Shown piece by piece: positions 1 to 8,730 of a stretch of DNA of 64,000 bases. Numbering within the stretch: the first letter of the stretch is position 1; every line of letters starts with the position of its first letter. The notes beneath the pieces are model-generated. The model did no database searches. It had not been told where the DNA came from and saw only the letters and a program-made list of their open reading frames with translations. Origin of the DNA: Candidatus Fermentithermobacillaceae bacterium (lineage in GTDB: Bacteria > Bacillota > Sulfobacillia > Fermentithermobacillales > Fermentithermobacillaceae); the NCBI GenBank assembly GCA_012840345.1, contig DULO01000130.1, positions 1-64,000 on the forward strand, given 5' to 3'. The position numbers and the translations under genes were made by a program.

Positions 1-91
1 GGGTTCTAAGCCCGAATCCGTCACTGGAACTCTCGCTTCCCGACTTCCGTCTCCGAAGATGCGCACCGCGAAGCCCAGAGGGTGGACATGT

Positions 92-231
92 GGGAACCAT
101 GCCGAAACCATGCCGATACCAGGCGGAGATTATCCGGAAACCCTGCGGAAACCATGCGGCGATCCGGAAACCGTGCGGAACACATGCGGAGATTGTCCGG
201 GAACCATGCGGAAATCATCAGAACCCATACC
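92..231. repeat. Degenerate 11-bp tandem repeat (about 13 units)
   Basis: Units resembling GGAAACCATGC follow one another in exact 11-bp steps from 92 to 231, apart from one 8-bp unit at 158-165. A 33-bp higher-order unit beginning GGAGATT occurs at 125 and again at 188. The open frames crossing it on both strands have repetitive, low-complexity translations and no recognisable domain, so I treat the tract as non-coding. The rest of 1-345 holds only the ribosome binding site of the next gene. Confidence 0.75.
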
Positions 232-345
232 GACCTTAGGGCGCTTCCGTGTGGTACTCTATGAGGTAGTAGACGAGCTTGGGCGTGGGGGAGAAACGTA
301 CGATTATCTCCCATTGCCCTAGACCCAACAGGAGTGGTTGAACCC

Positions 346-1752
346 ATGTCCAGACTAATGGTTCTTATAGGATGGCTGCTTGACATACTCAGCCTGAGGG
401 GGCTGTCTGAACCGATATTCCAGAAGTACGCCACGGCCGACGATCCGGCCTATCCCGTCCACCGGGCAATCTGGCGAAAGATCCTCTCCCACGACGTAAG
501 CGGCGCCATGGAACTGGCTCAAGCGCACTGGCAGAAACACAGGTCGCCGAGGGTAGGGCGCGACTTGGTCAACCTCTACATCAGAGAGAAGCAGTATGAC
601 AAGGCATTCGACGTGGCGACTAAGATGGTCGAGGACCATCCCGATTCGGTCTGGTTCAGATTCCTCCAAGCCGACATCGCCGAGTTCTTCTTGAAAGACC
701 GAGAAAAGGCCCTGGAACTGTACAAGGCCGCGGATCCGGTTTGCGAGAGGCACCCCCGCCGGAGGTACACGCTGGCTATTCTGTTCAAGCGCCTCGGACG
801 GCTCTACCGGGACATGGGCGACGCGGAGAAACTCGAGGAAACACTGGAAAGACACTACGCCATTACCCCGTCCAACTTCAGGGACAGGGAATTCCTTGAA
901 CTGGCCCAGATGCGGCTCAATCGGGGAGACAGAGATGGGGCTAAGGAGGTCCTGGAGTCCGGATTTCAGGCGTCCAAGCGGAGCGTGGAGCTTCGCCGCG
1001 CGTACGAACGGATGGGGTTCGGGACCCCGCCTCCGATCCCTCCTAGGAAAGCTAAGATTCCCGACATGACCGGCATAACCAAGATTCCTGTGAGGACCAG
1101 GGTCTTCTACGAGGGCGACGACCCGGTTGAGGCCGTTAAGGAGTACGCTGGCGACAAGGTACAGACCGGAGATGTTGTAACGCTGTCTTCCTGCGTCGCG
1201 GCCATTATGGAAGGGCGCATGCTTATGGAAGGGGCCGCGCCGGATTCGTTCATCGCTACTCTTGTCGCGAAGCTGGTGTCCCGGCGTCACGCGGTAGCGG
1301 GCTGGGGCGCTTCGGCTCCCATGGCCAACCCTCTATCGGTGCAGGCCGCCTTGGAAGAAATCGGGACGCTGCGCCTGGTCGTCGCGGCGTTCATCGGAGG
1401 CATAGGCCAGCTTCTGGGCAAGAGCGGGTGGTTCTACTCCATTTGCGGTCCTCAGGCAGGCCAGATAGACGACATACTCGGAGCTCTTCCACCGTACGAC
1501 TACTACGTGATCATGGGAGTCTCGGACCCCAATGACCTGTCAAATAGGATTGCGCGGGCTTTGGGAGAAGGCATCGAGGCTGCTATCATCGACGCCAACG
1601 ATCTGGGAATAGCATGGGCAGTGGGCTATTCGGACGGCGCGAACCCCAGCGATATCGAGCGGATGATGGCGGACAATCCCGCGGGCAACGGGGAGGAACA
1701 GACGCCCGTGGTCATCGTGAGGCGGGAGCCTCAGGTTTCGGAACAGGCTTGA
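346..1752 (+). CDS. TPR protein with CofE-like C-terminal domain
   Basis: The predicted protein has 468 residues. Residues about 60-225 are helical and fit tetratricopeptide repeats (an LVNLYIREKQYDKAFDVA segment is typical). The C-terminal half, from about residue 240, carries GDVVTLSSCVAAIMEGR and IDANDLGIAWAVGYSDG, which resemble F420-0:glutamate ligase (CofE/COG1478-like) proteins. I infer a TPR-ligase-like fusion; the activity and the substrate are unknown. ATG 346 is chosen because AGGAG lies 11 nt upstream; a GTG at 334 overlaps that site. The gene is monocistronic as far as visible: its neighbour is the glycine riboswitch, and repeats flank it on both sides. No F420 biosynthesis gene is present in the window, so a coenzyme F420 role is only a family hint. 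Confidence 0.6.
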   Translation: MSRLMVLIGWLLDILSLRGLSEPIFQKYATADDPAYPVHRAIWRKILSHDVSGAMELAQAHWQKHRSPRVGRDLVNLYIREKQYDKAFDVATKMVEDHPDSVWFRFLQADIAEFFLKDREKALELYKAADPVCERHPRRRYTLAILFKRLGRLYRDMGDAEKLEETLERHYAITPSNFRDREFLELAQMRLNRGDRDGAKEVLESGFQASKRSVELRRAYERMGFGTPPPIPPRKAKIPDMTGITKIPVRTRVFYEGDDPVEAVKEYAGDKVQTGDVVTLSSCVAAIMEGRMLMEGAAPDSFIATLVAKLVSRRHAVAGWGASAPMANPLSVQAALEEIGTLRLVVAAFIGGIGQLLGKSGWFYSICGPQAGQIDDILGALPPYDYYVIMGVSDPNDLSNRIARALGEGIEAAIIDANDLGIAWAVGYSDGANPSDIERMMADNPAGNGEEQTPVVIVRREPQVSEQA

Positions 1753-1756
1753 CGGC

Positions 1757-1789
1757 AGACTCCGGCAAGACTCCGGCAAGACTGCCGAA
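1757..1789. repeat. Three 11-bp tandem units
   Basis: AGACTCCGGCA occurs twice head to tail (1757-1778), followed by a diverged third copy. The period is the same as in the tract upstream of the preceding gene, although the unit sequence differs. It lies 5 nt after that gene's stop codon. Confidence 0.55.
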
Positions 1790-1884
1790 GGCGCGAGACT
1801 CACTCGAAAAATGAGTTTGAAGAATGAGTCACTCTCCAACGATTCTGAAGGAATAGTCGAGCGGGATGTAGAATCCCCAACACG

Positions 1885-1913
1885 TTGAGTAGTTCCTAAT
1901 GCAGGGACATAAA
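1885..1913 (+). promoter_or_regulatory. Candidate sigma-A promoter for the glycine riboswitch operon
   Basis: TTGAGT (1885-1890) and CATAAA (1908-1913) are separated by 17 bp and would start transcription near 1920, about 50 nt before the first aptamer. Both hexamers match the consensus at four positions. It is the best candidate in 1753-1965; there is no experimental support. Confidence 0.4.
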
Positions 1914-1965
1914 GGGACACGCGGGAACGCGCGGAACATGTGGTGACATTTGAATATCGGGCGGA

Positions 1966-2246
1966 TGATGGCAGCGGGAGAGTCCCGGGCAGCCGGGCGC
2001 CGAAGGAGCAAGGGCGGAGACGCCCGAACCTCTCAGGCACAAACACTGTTGCCGGACGCATCTCTGGAGAGCCGGCGGTGCGAGCTTGAGCATCCTGCGC
2101 GAAGCCCCGCGCGCCAACGCGATGTGGACGCGAGGGCGGAGTGCGGGAAGAGCCGCCTACGGCACCAAAGGGGTTAACCTTCCGGCGGATTTGGCCGGTG
2201 GGGAATCTCTCAGGTACAAAGGACAGGGACCCAGTTTCCGGGTCCC
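1966..2246 (+). promoter_or_regulatory. Tandem glycine riboswitch (gcvT motif)
   Basis: Aptamer 1 shows the conserved strings GCGGGAGAGTCCC, GGCGCCGAAGGAGCAA and ACCTCTCAGGCAC. Aptamer 2 shows CTCTGGAGAGCC, GGCACCAAAGGGG and ATCTCTCAGGTAC and then runs into AGGACAGGGAC. This is the order seen in the B. subtilis gcvT leader. In aptamer 2 the stem opened by GCCGGCGG (2071-2078) is closed by CCGCC...GGC (2153-2163) with about 74 nt between, far longer than the short stem-loop usual there; smaller hairpins can form inside. Glycine binding is expected to raise expression of the glycine cleavage genes downstream. The sequence after aptamer 2 forms a terminator-like hairpin that could be the expression platform. 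Confidence 0.93.
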
Positions 2247-2255
2247 TATTTGTTT
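2226..2255 (+). terminator. Riboswitch expression-platform terminator
   Basis: GGGACCC (2226-2232) pairs with GGGTCCC (2240-2246) around a 7-nt loop and is followed by TATTTGTTT. The 5' arm begins within the last conserved bases of aptamer 2, so ligand-bound aptamer and terminator can exclude one another. This fits an ON switch. Confidence 0.75.
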
Positions 2256-2363
2256 CTGTGGAATATAGGAAGGAAACCTTATTGTCATGAGGAACTAACT
2301 CAATTGGGTTCGGCATCCATTTGGTACTGTTGCGAGAAAAACGTAGGAGGTGAACGGCTGAAG

Positions 2364-3488
2364 GTGGCAGAGGAACTTAAGAAAACACCGCTATACGAGA
2401 CCCACCTGAAGTACGGAGGAAGGATCATCGATTTCGAGGGTTGGGCTCTCCCGGTGCATTTCACCAGCATTAAGGAGGAGCACCACGCGTGCCGGAACGC
2501 GGCGGCGCTGTGGGACGTCTCCGACATGGGCGAACTCCTGATCGAGGGGCCCGAAGCACTGGATCTTCTCCAGATGCTGCTGACGAACGACATCAGCAAG
2601 GGATACCCCGGCAGGGTGATCTACAGCCCCATGTGTTATCCCAACGGCGGAGTAGTAGACGACATGATGGTGATCTGCCTGAAGAACGGCGGCTACCTGC
2701 TCGTCATCAACGCCGGCAACATCGAGAAGGACTACGAATGGGTTTCTGGAGCCGCGAGGTATTTCAGGGACGTTACTGTGAAGAACATTTCCAAGGAAAC
2801 CGCCGAGGTCGCTCTTCAGGGGCCGAATTCTGAGAGGATCCTGCAGCGCTTGACCAATTACCCCCTCTCGGAGATGAAGTACTACCACGGCGCCGAGGAC
2901 GTGTACGTCGACGGGATCAAGTGCCTGATCACTCGTACAGGTTACACCGGCGAAGACGGATTTGAGGTTTACTGCGATGCTGCCGACGGTCCCGCTTTGT
3001 TCGATTCTATTATGGAAGCCGGCCAGGACGACGGCCTTGTCCCGGCGGGACTCGGGTGCAGGGACACCCTCCGTTTCGAGGCCTCGATGCCTCTCTACGG
3101 TCAGGAGCTGGACGCGAACCACGGCCCGCTCGGAGCCGGCCTTGGCAGATTTGTGGCGTTCGGCAAGGGAACGTTCTTTGTCGGCGCGAAGGCTCTCATG
3201 GAGGAGAGGGAGAAAGGGCTCAAGGCCAAGTTGGTAGGCCTCGAGATGCTGGAAAGAGGCATCGCCCGCACAGGGTACAAGGTCTTTGACGAGTCCGGCT
3301 CAAAGGAACTCGGCTACATAACCACCGGGTCCTATGTGCCCACGCTGGACAAAAACCTGGCCATGGCCTACGTCCCCGTGGATTTCAGCCAGCTGGGAAC
3401 CAAAGTCACAGTAGACGTGAGAGGCAAGAAGGTCTTGGCGCAAGTCGTCAAGATGCCATTTTACCGCAGGGAGGCTAAAAAGAAATGA
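2364..3488 (+). CDS. gcvT: Glycine cleavage system T protein (aminomethyltransferase)
   Basis: This enzyme transfers the methylene group from aminomethyl-lipoyl-GcvH to tetrahydrofolate and releases ammonia. The sequence shows the GcvT N-terminus LYETHLKYGGRIIDFEGWALPV, the substrate-binding stretch MGELLIEGPEALDLLQ, LALQGP-like VALQGPNSERIL, and TRTGYTGEDGFEVYC. The length of about 374 residues is normal for the family. The start is uncertain: AGGAGG (2345-2350) is followed by an in-frame CTG at 2358 at ideal distance and a GTG at 2364; I give the GTG. It is the first gene after the glycine riboswitch and overlaps gcvH by 4 nt (ATGA), so the operon is translationally coupled. Confidence 0.96.
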   Translation: MAEELKKTPLYETHLKYGGRIIDFEGWALPVHFTSIKEEHHACRNAAALWDVSDMGELLIEGPEALDLLQMLLTNDISKGYPGRVIYSPMCYPNGGVVDDMMVICLKNGGYLLVINAGNIEKDYEWVSGAARYFRDVTVKNISKETAEVALQGPNSERILQRLTNYPLSEMKYYHGAEDVYVDGIKCLITRTGYTGEDGFEVYCDAADGPALFDSIMEAGQDDGLVPAGLGCRDTLRFEASMPLYGQELDANHGPLGAGLGRFVAFGKGTFFVGAKALMEEREKGLKAKLVGLEMLERGIARTGYKVFDESGSKELGYITTGSYVPTLDKNLAMAYVPVDFSQLGTKVTVDVRGKKVLAQVVKMPFYRREAKKK

Positions 3489-3880
3489 CGTATCCGGCAG
3501 ATCTGAAGTACACCAAGACCCACGAGTACGCCAGGGTCGAGGGGAACATCGCTTATCTGGGAATCACCCACTACGCCCAGGACCAGCTCGGTGACATTGT
3601 GTTTGTGGAAGCCCCCGAAGTCGGAAGAGAGTTTAGGGCCGGAGAAGTGTTCGCGACCGTCGAGTCGGTGAAAGCGGTTTCCGACTGCTACTGCCCGGTA
3701 TCAGGCAAGGTCGTCAAAGTCAACGAGAAGACCGCCGATTCTCCCGAGCTCTTGAACCAGGACCCCCACGGCCAGGGATGGATCTGCGCGGTTGAGATGT
3801 CGGATCCGTCTGAGCTGGACGACCTCATGGACAGCGAAACGTATGAGAAACACGCCGCGGAGGGTGGCGGTCATCACTAA
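3485..3880 (+). CDS. gcvH: Glycine cleavage system H protein (lipoyl carrier)
   Basis: This small carrier shuttles aminomethyl and reduced lipoyl groups between the P, T and L proteins. Its 131 residues start with the typical YPADLKYTKTHEYARVEG, and the lipoylation lysine sits in VESVKAV at residue 63. The expected chemistry is octanoylation by LipM, encoded downstream, and then sulfur insertion. The C-terminus ends in GGGHH. It overlaps gcvT by 4 nt, and gcvPA begins at its last base. No other lipoyl-dependent enzyme is encoded here, so GcvH is the only lipoyl acceptor seen. Confidence 0.97.
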   Translation: MTYPADLKYTKTHEYARVEGNIAYLGITHYAQDQLGDIVFVEAPEVGREFRAGEVFATVESVKAVSDCYCPVSGKVVKVNEKTADSPELLNQDPHGQGWICAVEMSDPSELDDLMDSETYEKHAAEGGGHH

Positions 3881-5217
3881 TGAACTTCATACCGAACACC
3901 AAGAAAGATAGGGAAGAAATGCTGGAGACCATCGGCGTAAGCTCGGTGGAAGAACTCTTCAGCGATATCCCTGAAAGCCTTCGCCTGAAGGGGCAGATGA
4001 ACCTGCCCCCGGCTATGAGCGAGTACGAAGTGGCCAAGCACCTCAGGGAGTTGTCCGAGAAGAACACCGCCCAGGATTTTGCCACATTCATCGGGGCGGG
4101 TTCCTACGACCATTATGTTCCCTCGGTGGTTCGCCACGTTCTCGGGCGTTCCGAGTTTTACACCGCTTACACGCCGTATCAGCCTGAGGTCAGCCAGGCC
4201 GTGCTTCAGTCCATCTTTGAGTACCAGACAATGATCTGCGAGCTCACCGGGATGGACGCGGCCAACGCGTCTATGTACGACGGGCCTTCGGCTGCGGCCG
4301 AGGCCGTGACGATTGCCTCCGGCCTCCTCAGGAAGAAGAAAGCGCTGGTTTCCCGCACCGTTCACCCCGAGACCCGCGAGGTGACCAGGACTTACGCTAA
4401 GGGCCACGACATAGATGTGGCCGAGATCCATATGTCCAACGGCGTCACCTGCCTAGATTCCTTAAAAGAGCTTCTCACCAACGACGTGGCAAGCGTGGTC
4501 ATCCAGCAGCCGAACTTCTTCGGAAACCTTGAACCCGTTGACAAGATTTCCGAGATGGTGAAGGCGGCGGGAGCTACCCTCATCGTTTCGGTGAACCCCA
4601 TGACGCTTGGGGTATTGAGGCCCCCCGGCGAGTACGGCGCCGAGATCGTCGTCGGAGAGGGGCAGGTCTTTGGGAACCCGATGGCGTTTGGAGGTCCCTA
4701 CCTTGGGATTTTTGCCGTCGCTTCCAAGTACCTGAGGCGGATGCCCGGCCGTCTGGTCGGCATGACCAACGATGTCAGGGGCCAGAGAGGGTTCGTACTT
4801 ACCCTCCAGACCAGGGAGCAGCACATAAGGCGCGACAAGGCGACCTCCAACATCTGCTCCAACGAAGCTCTGAACGCTCTTGCCGCGACGGTCTACCTGA
4901 GCTGGTTGGGCAAGGAAGGCATTAAGGAGCTTGGCCAGCACTGCGTCAAGAAGGCCCACTACTTGGCCGACCGCATCTCCAAGATAAAGGGTTACAGCTT
5001 GGCATGGGACGCCCCGTTCTTCAACGAGTTCGCGGTAAAGTGCCCGGTCTGCCCGCACAAAATCGTGGACGCCTTGAAGGAGAAGAAGATCCTCGCGGGC
5101 TATCCGCTTGGAGACGCGTATCCGGAGCTGAAAGACCATCTCCTCATCGCGGTTACCGAGAAGAGGACCAAGAAGGAAATGGATGAGCTCCTCGCCGGAT
5201 TGGAGGGATTGTCATGA
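3880..5217 (+). CDS. gcvPA: Glycine dehydrogenase (decarboxylating) subunit 1
   Basis: This is the N-terminal half of the split P protein found in Firmicutes and archaea. It pairs with GcvPB to decarboxylate glycine and pass aminomethyl to the lipoyl arm of GcvH. The 445 residues open with [20 protein letters not shown] and contain [15 protein letters not shown] and [20 protein letters not shown], hallmarks of subunit 1. It lacks the PLP lysine, as expected, because subunit 2 carries it. It overlaps gcvPB by 4 nt, in keeping with coupled synthesis of a heterotetramer. Confidence 0.96.
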   Translation: MNFIPNTKKDREEMLETIGVSSVEELFSDIPESLRLKGQMNLPPAMSEYEVAKHLRELSEKNTAQDFATFIGAGSYDHYVPSVVRHVLGRSEFYTAYTPYQPEVSQAVLQSIFEYQTMICELTGMDAANASMYDGPSAAAEAVTIASGLLRKKKALVSRTVHPETREVTRTYAKGHDIDVAEIHMSNGVTCLDSLKELLTNDVASVVIQQPNFFGNLEPVDKISEMVKAAGATLIVSVNPMTLGVLRPPGEYGAEIVVGEGQVFGNPMAFGGPYLGIFAVASKYLRRMPGRLVGMTNDVRGQRGFVLTLQTREQHIRRDKATSNICSNEALNALAATVYLSWLGKEGIKELGQHCVKKAHYLADRISKIKGYSLAWDAPFFNEFAVKCPVCPHKIVDALKEKKILAGYPLGDAYPELKDHLLIAVTEKRTKKEMDELLAGLEGLS

Positions 5218-6677
5218 AGCGTTTGGAGCCCTTGATCTTTGAGGTTTCCAGCCCGGGCCGCAAGGCGTATTCCCTGCCCGAGCTTGAAGTGCCCAACAGC
5301 TGCGTCTGCAACTTCCTTCCTGAGAGCGAGCTCCGGAAAACCGCGCCGGAACTGCCCGAAGTGTCCGAGGTCGACCTGGTCCGCCACTTTACCAGGCTAA
5401 GCCAGCTGAACCACGGCGTGGACATCGGCTTCTACCCGCTCGGGTCGTGCACAATGAAGTACAACCCCAAGGTGAACGAGGAAGCCGCCAACCTTCCGGG
5501 GTTCACCGATATCCATCCGTATGCCCCTGTCGAGACCGTCCAGGGCGCTCTGGAACTCATGTACAACCTCCAGAACTACCTGTGCGAGATCGGCGGCATG
5601 GATGAGATGAGCTTGCAGCCGGCCGCGGGAGCCCACGGCGAGCTCACCGGCATCCACATCATCCGCGCTTACCACAAGTCCAGAAACGACCACGCCCGGA
5701 CCAAGATCCTGATCCCGGACTCGGCCCACGGGACCAACCCGGCTTCAGGCGTGCTTGCCGGTTTCCAGACGGTGCAGATCCCGTCGGATTCTCGCGGCGG
5801 AGTGGACGTTGAGGCGTTGGAGAAGGTTATGGACGAGACCGTAGCGGGCCTCATGCTGACCAACCCCAACACCTTGGGCTTGTTTGATGAGAACATCGAG
5901 AAGATCACCGAGATAGTGCATTCCAAGGGCGGCCTCCTGTATTACGACGGAGCCAACGCCAACGCGATTATGGGCATTTGCCGCCCTGGCGACATGGGCT
6001 TCGACGTGATGCACTTCAACTTGCACAAGACCTTCGCGACTCCCCACGGCGGCGGCGGCCCCGGTTCGGGCCCTGTCGGAGTGAAGAAGCACCTCGCTCC
6101 GTTCCTCCCCGTGCCCGTCGTGAAGTTTGACGGCCAGAAGTACTACCTGGACTACGACAGGCCTCAGTCCATCGGCCGGATGAAAGGCTTCTACGGCAAC
6201 TTCTTGGTCATGGTGAAGGCATACGCCTACATCAGGTCCATGGGTCCCGACGGGCTCAAGGCTGTATCTGAGAACGCCGTGCTCAACGCCAACTACGTCC
6301 TCCGCAGGATCGTGGACTACTACGACCTGCCTTACGATAGGCACTGCAAGCACGAGTTCGTGGTCTCGCCCCAGAGGATCAAGGAGGAGACCGGCATCCA
6401 CACCATGGACATCTCCAAGGGATTGTTGGACTACGGCGTGCACCCGCCCACCAACTACTTCCCGTTGATCGTGGATGAGGCCATCATGGTCGAGCCGACT
6501 GAGACCGAGTCCAAAGACTCCTTGGATTACTTCGCCGACGCGCTCATCGAGATCGCCAAGTTGGCCTATTCGGATCCCGAGAAGCTCCATCAAGCGCCTC
6601 ACACCACGGTAGTGGGTCGTCTTGATGAAGCGGGCGCCGCGAAGAACCCGAGGATTAGGTGGCAGAAGGAAGCCTAG
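5214..6677 (+). CDS. gcvPB: Glycine dehydrogenase (decarboxylating) subunit 2
   Basis: This is the PLP-bearing half of the split P protein. The predicted Schiff-base lysine is residue 272 in [31 protein letters not shown] near residue 78 and [10 protein letters not shown] near residue 169 are further family signatures. The length of 487 residues is normal. It ends the four-gene gcv block and is followed by a 137-bp gap rich in hairpins before the lipoylation genes. Confidence 0.96.
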   Translation: MKRLEPLIFEVSSPGRKAYSLPELEVPNSCVCNFLPESELRKTAPELPEVSEVDLVRHFTRLSQLNHGVDIGFYPLGSCTMKYNPKVNEEAANLPGFTDIHPYAPVETVQGALELMYNLQNYLCEIGGMDEMSLQPAAGAHGELTGIHIIRAYHKSRNDHARTKILIPDSAHGTNPASGVLAGFQTVQIPSDSRGGVDVEALEKVMDETVAGLMLTNPNTLGLFDENIEKITEIVHSKGGLLYYDGANANAIMGICRPGDMGFDVMHFNLHKTFATPHGGGGPGSGPVGVKKHLAPFLPVPVVKFDGQKYYLDYDRPQSIGRMKGFYGNFLVMVKAYAYIRSMGPDGLKAVSENAVLNANYVLRRIVDYYDLPYDRHCKHEFVVSPQRIKEETGIHTMDISKGLLDYGVHPPTNYFPLIVDEAIMVEPTETESKDSLDYFADALIEIAKLAYSDPEKLHQAPHTTVVGRLDEAGAAKNPRIRWQKEA

Positions 6678-6683
6678 GCGGAC

Positions 6684-6801
6684 CGGAGCCCCGCCAGTCA
6701 GGGGCGCCTGAGAACCCCTAGGAGCAGAAGCCGCGTTTCTCTTGAGGAGAAGCGCGGACGACACAAGCGAAAGTCGGGAGGAGCGTGTCTCCTCCCGACT
6801 T
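6684..6801 (+). other. Series of strong hairpins between gcvPB and the lipoylation genes
   Basis: Three stem-loops follow one another. GCCCC/GGGGC sits near 6687-6705. CCGCGTTTCTC (6731-6741) pairs with GAGAAGCGCGG (6747-6757) with one wobble. AAGTCGGGAGGAG (6771-6783) pairs perfectly over 13 bp with CTCCTCCCGACTT (6789-6801). None is followed by a run of T, so classical intrinsic termination is doubtful. They may stabilise the gcv mRNA 3' end or attenuate the next genes. Confidence 0.6.
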
Positions 6802-6814
6802 GTGAGAGGAGACC

Positions 6815-7744
6815 GTGACGGTAGCCGATATGCCCATACCCCCGGAGGTCCAACATACAGGTTTGGACGATCTTCTTGAAGCAGCGTGGGACAAGTTTGT
6901 CTCCGTGAAAGGGCGGGGTTCTCGCCCGACAACCTTTTCCGCCGTCTATCCCAGGGGCACGATGGCCGTGAGCGTCACAGGCAAGTCTTGCCCCTTAAAC
7001 TGTGCCCACTGCGGAGGCCACTACCTTGAGCACATGGTAGATATCCGCGACTTAGAGCGCGAGCTGGAAAGAAGGACCCCGACCAGCATCCTCCTTTCAG
7101 GCGGATGCGGCCCGGACGGGGCGGTCCCGCTGGCTTCCGTCATAGGACTCGTAAGGAAACATTTGGACCCGCAGATCCGGATAAACGTCCATCCCGGAGT
7201 CGCTAACGACGAGGACGCGGCCGTGATCGCCGAGAACGCGTCGGTGGTTTCCTTTGACATGGTGCTTGACGACCTGGCCATCCAAGAGGCTTTCAAGGGG
7301 AAATGGTCAGGCGCTGACTATATCAGGACCTTTCGAACGTTATCCAAGGGACGCGCGAAAGTGGTGCCTCACATCTTGGTTGGGCTCAGAAAAGGCGTCA
7401 TAGCGGGCGAATACGACGTCCTGGACTTCCTTGTAGGAGAAGGCGTCGAGAAGGTCATCTTTATAGTCTTGATTCCGACAAGAGGTACTGAGTGGGAAAA
7501 CGTGTCTCCGCCTTCGCCAGAGGACGTGGCCCGGCTTTTGGCTTGGGCGAGGCTTAAGAAACCGTCCCTGGAGATCTCTCTGGGCTGCATGCGTCCCGGC
7601 GGACGATACAGGAGAGACCTGGACGTTTTGGCGGTGCGGGCAGGAGTGGACCGCATAGTCCTGCCGCACCCCGACGCTGTGGCGGAAGCCGAGTCCCGCG
7701 GCTCGGTCATCGCGCGGAAAGGAGAGTGCTGCGCCTTTGAGTGA
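6815..7744 (+). CDS. Radical SAM protein, probable lipoyl synthase subunit (LipS1/LipS2 type)
   Basis: This is a 309-residue radical-SAM enzyme. The [4Fe-4S]-binding CxxxCxxC is CPLNCAHC at residues 59-66. Further conserved-looking cysteines are C98 (SGGCGP), C258 (SLGCMRPGG) and the C-terminal C305-C306, candidates for ligands of a sulfur-donating auxiliary cluster. It lies between the gcv genes and lipM and overlaps the next radical-SAM gene by 8 nt. Established knowledge: in Thermococcus kodakarensis and many bacteria two radical-SAM proteins, LipS1 and LipS2, together replace LipA. I infer this role from context; I cannot say which of the two this is. The GTG start follows AGAGGAGA. A biotin-synthase-like enzyme of other function is the alternative. 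Confidence 0.75.
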   Translation: MTVADMPIPPEVQHTGLDDLLEAAWDKFVSVKGRGSRPTTFSAVYPRGTMAVSVTGKSCPLNCAHCGGHYLEHMVDIRDLERELERRTPTSILLSGGCGPDGAVPLASVIGLVRKHLDPQIRINVHPGVANDEDAAVIAENASVVSFDMVLDDLAIQEAFKGKWSGADYIRTFRTLSKGRAKVVPHILVGLRKGVIAGEYDVLDFLVGEGVEKVIFIVLIPTRGTEWENVSPPSPEDVARLLAWARLKKPSLEISLGCMRPGGRYRRDLDVLAVRAGVDRIVLPHPDAVAEAESRGSVIARKGECCAFE

Positions 7745-8696
7745 CAAAGCCGGAGTATCCTTAGGCACCGCCGCGGTTCTCGGGCTCGCCAAAGCCAAAC
7801 TGTTTGAGATGCCCACCACCGCCCACTTTCTCTTCGGCTCAGGGTGCGTAAACGACTGCGCTTTTTGCGCCCAAGCGAAGTCCAGCCGCAGCGGGCCTCA
7901 CCACCTGTCCAGGGTTACTTGGCCGGAGTTCGAGTGGGAAGAAATAGAGGGCCCCTTGGCCGAAGCCCTTCGCGCGGGAGTTTTTCAGAGAGTGTGCGCC
8001 CAAGCGGTTGAGTGTCCGGACGGCACGCCGTCCATCCTTCGCTTCGTCAAGAGAGTCCGGGACATGTCAGGGGACGTGGGGATCAGCGTCTGCGTGAGCC
8101 CCTATTCGGTATCTAGGGTCACCGCGCTTTTGGAAGCGGGCGCTTCCAACGTAGGCTTGCCCTTGGACGCCGCCACGCCCGAAATCTACGCCAAGGTGAA
8201 AAAAGGTTCTTTGGACAGGGCGTGGGACGTACTCTTGAAAGCCGCCCGAAAGCACCCGGGCAAAGTCACCACCCATTTCATCGTGGGACTGGGCGAGACC
8301 GAGCAGGAGATGGTGGAGGCCTTAGTGAAGGCAAAACATAACGGGATACGAGTGGCGCTTTTCTCCTTTACCCCGGTGAGGGGAGCGGCGATGCAGGACT
8401 GGCCACAGCCGGATGTGTCCAGCTACAGGCGGGTGCAACTGGCGGCCTTTTACCTGAAGAACGGCGGAGACCCGGAAGGGATCGAGTTTTCCGGAGGCAG
8501 GATAAGCCGGATTGAGATTCCTTCAGGGATGAGAGACGACGTCTTGAAAGGACATCCTTTTCGAACATCGGGATGCCCGGGCTGCAACAGGCCTTACTAC
8601 AACGAACGGCCCGGCCAGACAATGATGAACTTCCCGCGGGACCTGTCTCCTATCGAGGCGAAAGACGCGCTGGAAGAGACCGGCCTCGCAGTCTGA
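7737..8696 (+). CDS. Radical SAM protein, probable second lipoyl synthase subunit (LipS1/LipS2 type)
   Basis: The predicted protein has 319 residues. CVNDCAFC at residues 37-44 is the radical-SAM cluster motif in a BioB-like context (SGCVNDCAFCAQAKSS). The C-terminus has a CxxC, SGCPGC at residues 278-283, followed by NRPYYNERP, a likely auxiliary-cluster site. The gene starts with TTG inside the end of the preceding radical-SAM gene, which implies that the two products are made together. With LipM next door the simplest reading is a heteromeric lipoyl synthase acting on octanoyl-GcvH. No biotin gene is nearby, which argues against a biotin synthase role. Confidence 0.75.
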   Translation: MSDKAGVSLGTAAVLGLAKAKLFEMPTTAHFLFGSGCVNDCAFCAQAKSSRSGPHHLSRVTWPEFEWEEIEGPLAEALRAGVFQRVCAQAVECPDGTPSILRFVKRVRDMSGDVGISVCVSPYSVSRVTALLEAGASNVGLPLDAATPEIYAKVKKGSLDRAWDVLLKAARKHPGKVTTHFIVGLGETEQEMVEALVKAKHNGIRVALFSFTPVRGAAMQDWPQPDVSSYRRVQLAAFYLKNGGDPEGIEFSGGRISRIEIPSGMRDDVLKGHPFRTSGCPGCNRPYYNERPGQTMMNFPRDLSPIEAKDALEETGLAV

Positions 8697-8730
8697 CCCG
8701 GCGGAAGACAATTCTAAGGGGGTTAGGCTA

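Noticed and set aside
92..231. CRISPR array
   Set aside because: Units are 11 bp with no unique spacers and no cas genes nearby.
21..434. 137-codon open frame on the minus strand over the 11-bp repeats
   Set aside because: Its periodic sequence (repeated FPDNLR and VSAWF) is a by-product of the 11-bp repeats; it overlaps the ribosome site and start of the real gene and has no ribosome site of its own.
7737..8696. Biotin synthase BioB
   Set aside because: The N-terminal cysteine motif is BioB-like, but the C-terminal CPGC site, the coupling to another radical-SAM gene and the lipoylation context argue for a LipS-type role.
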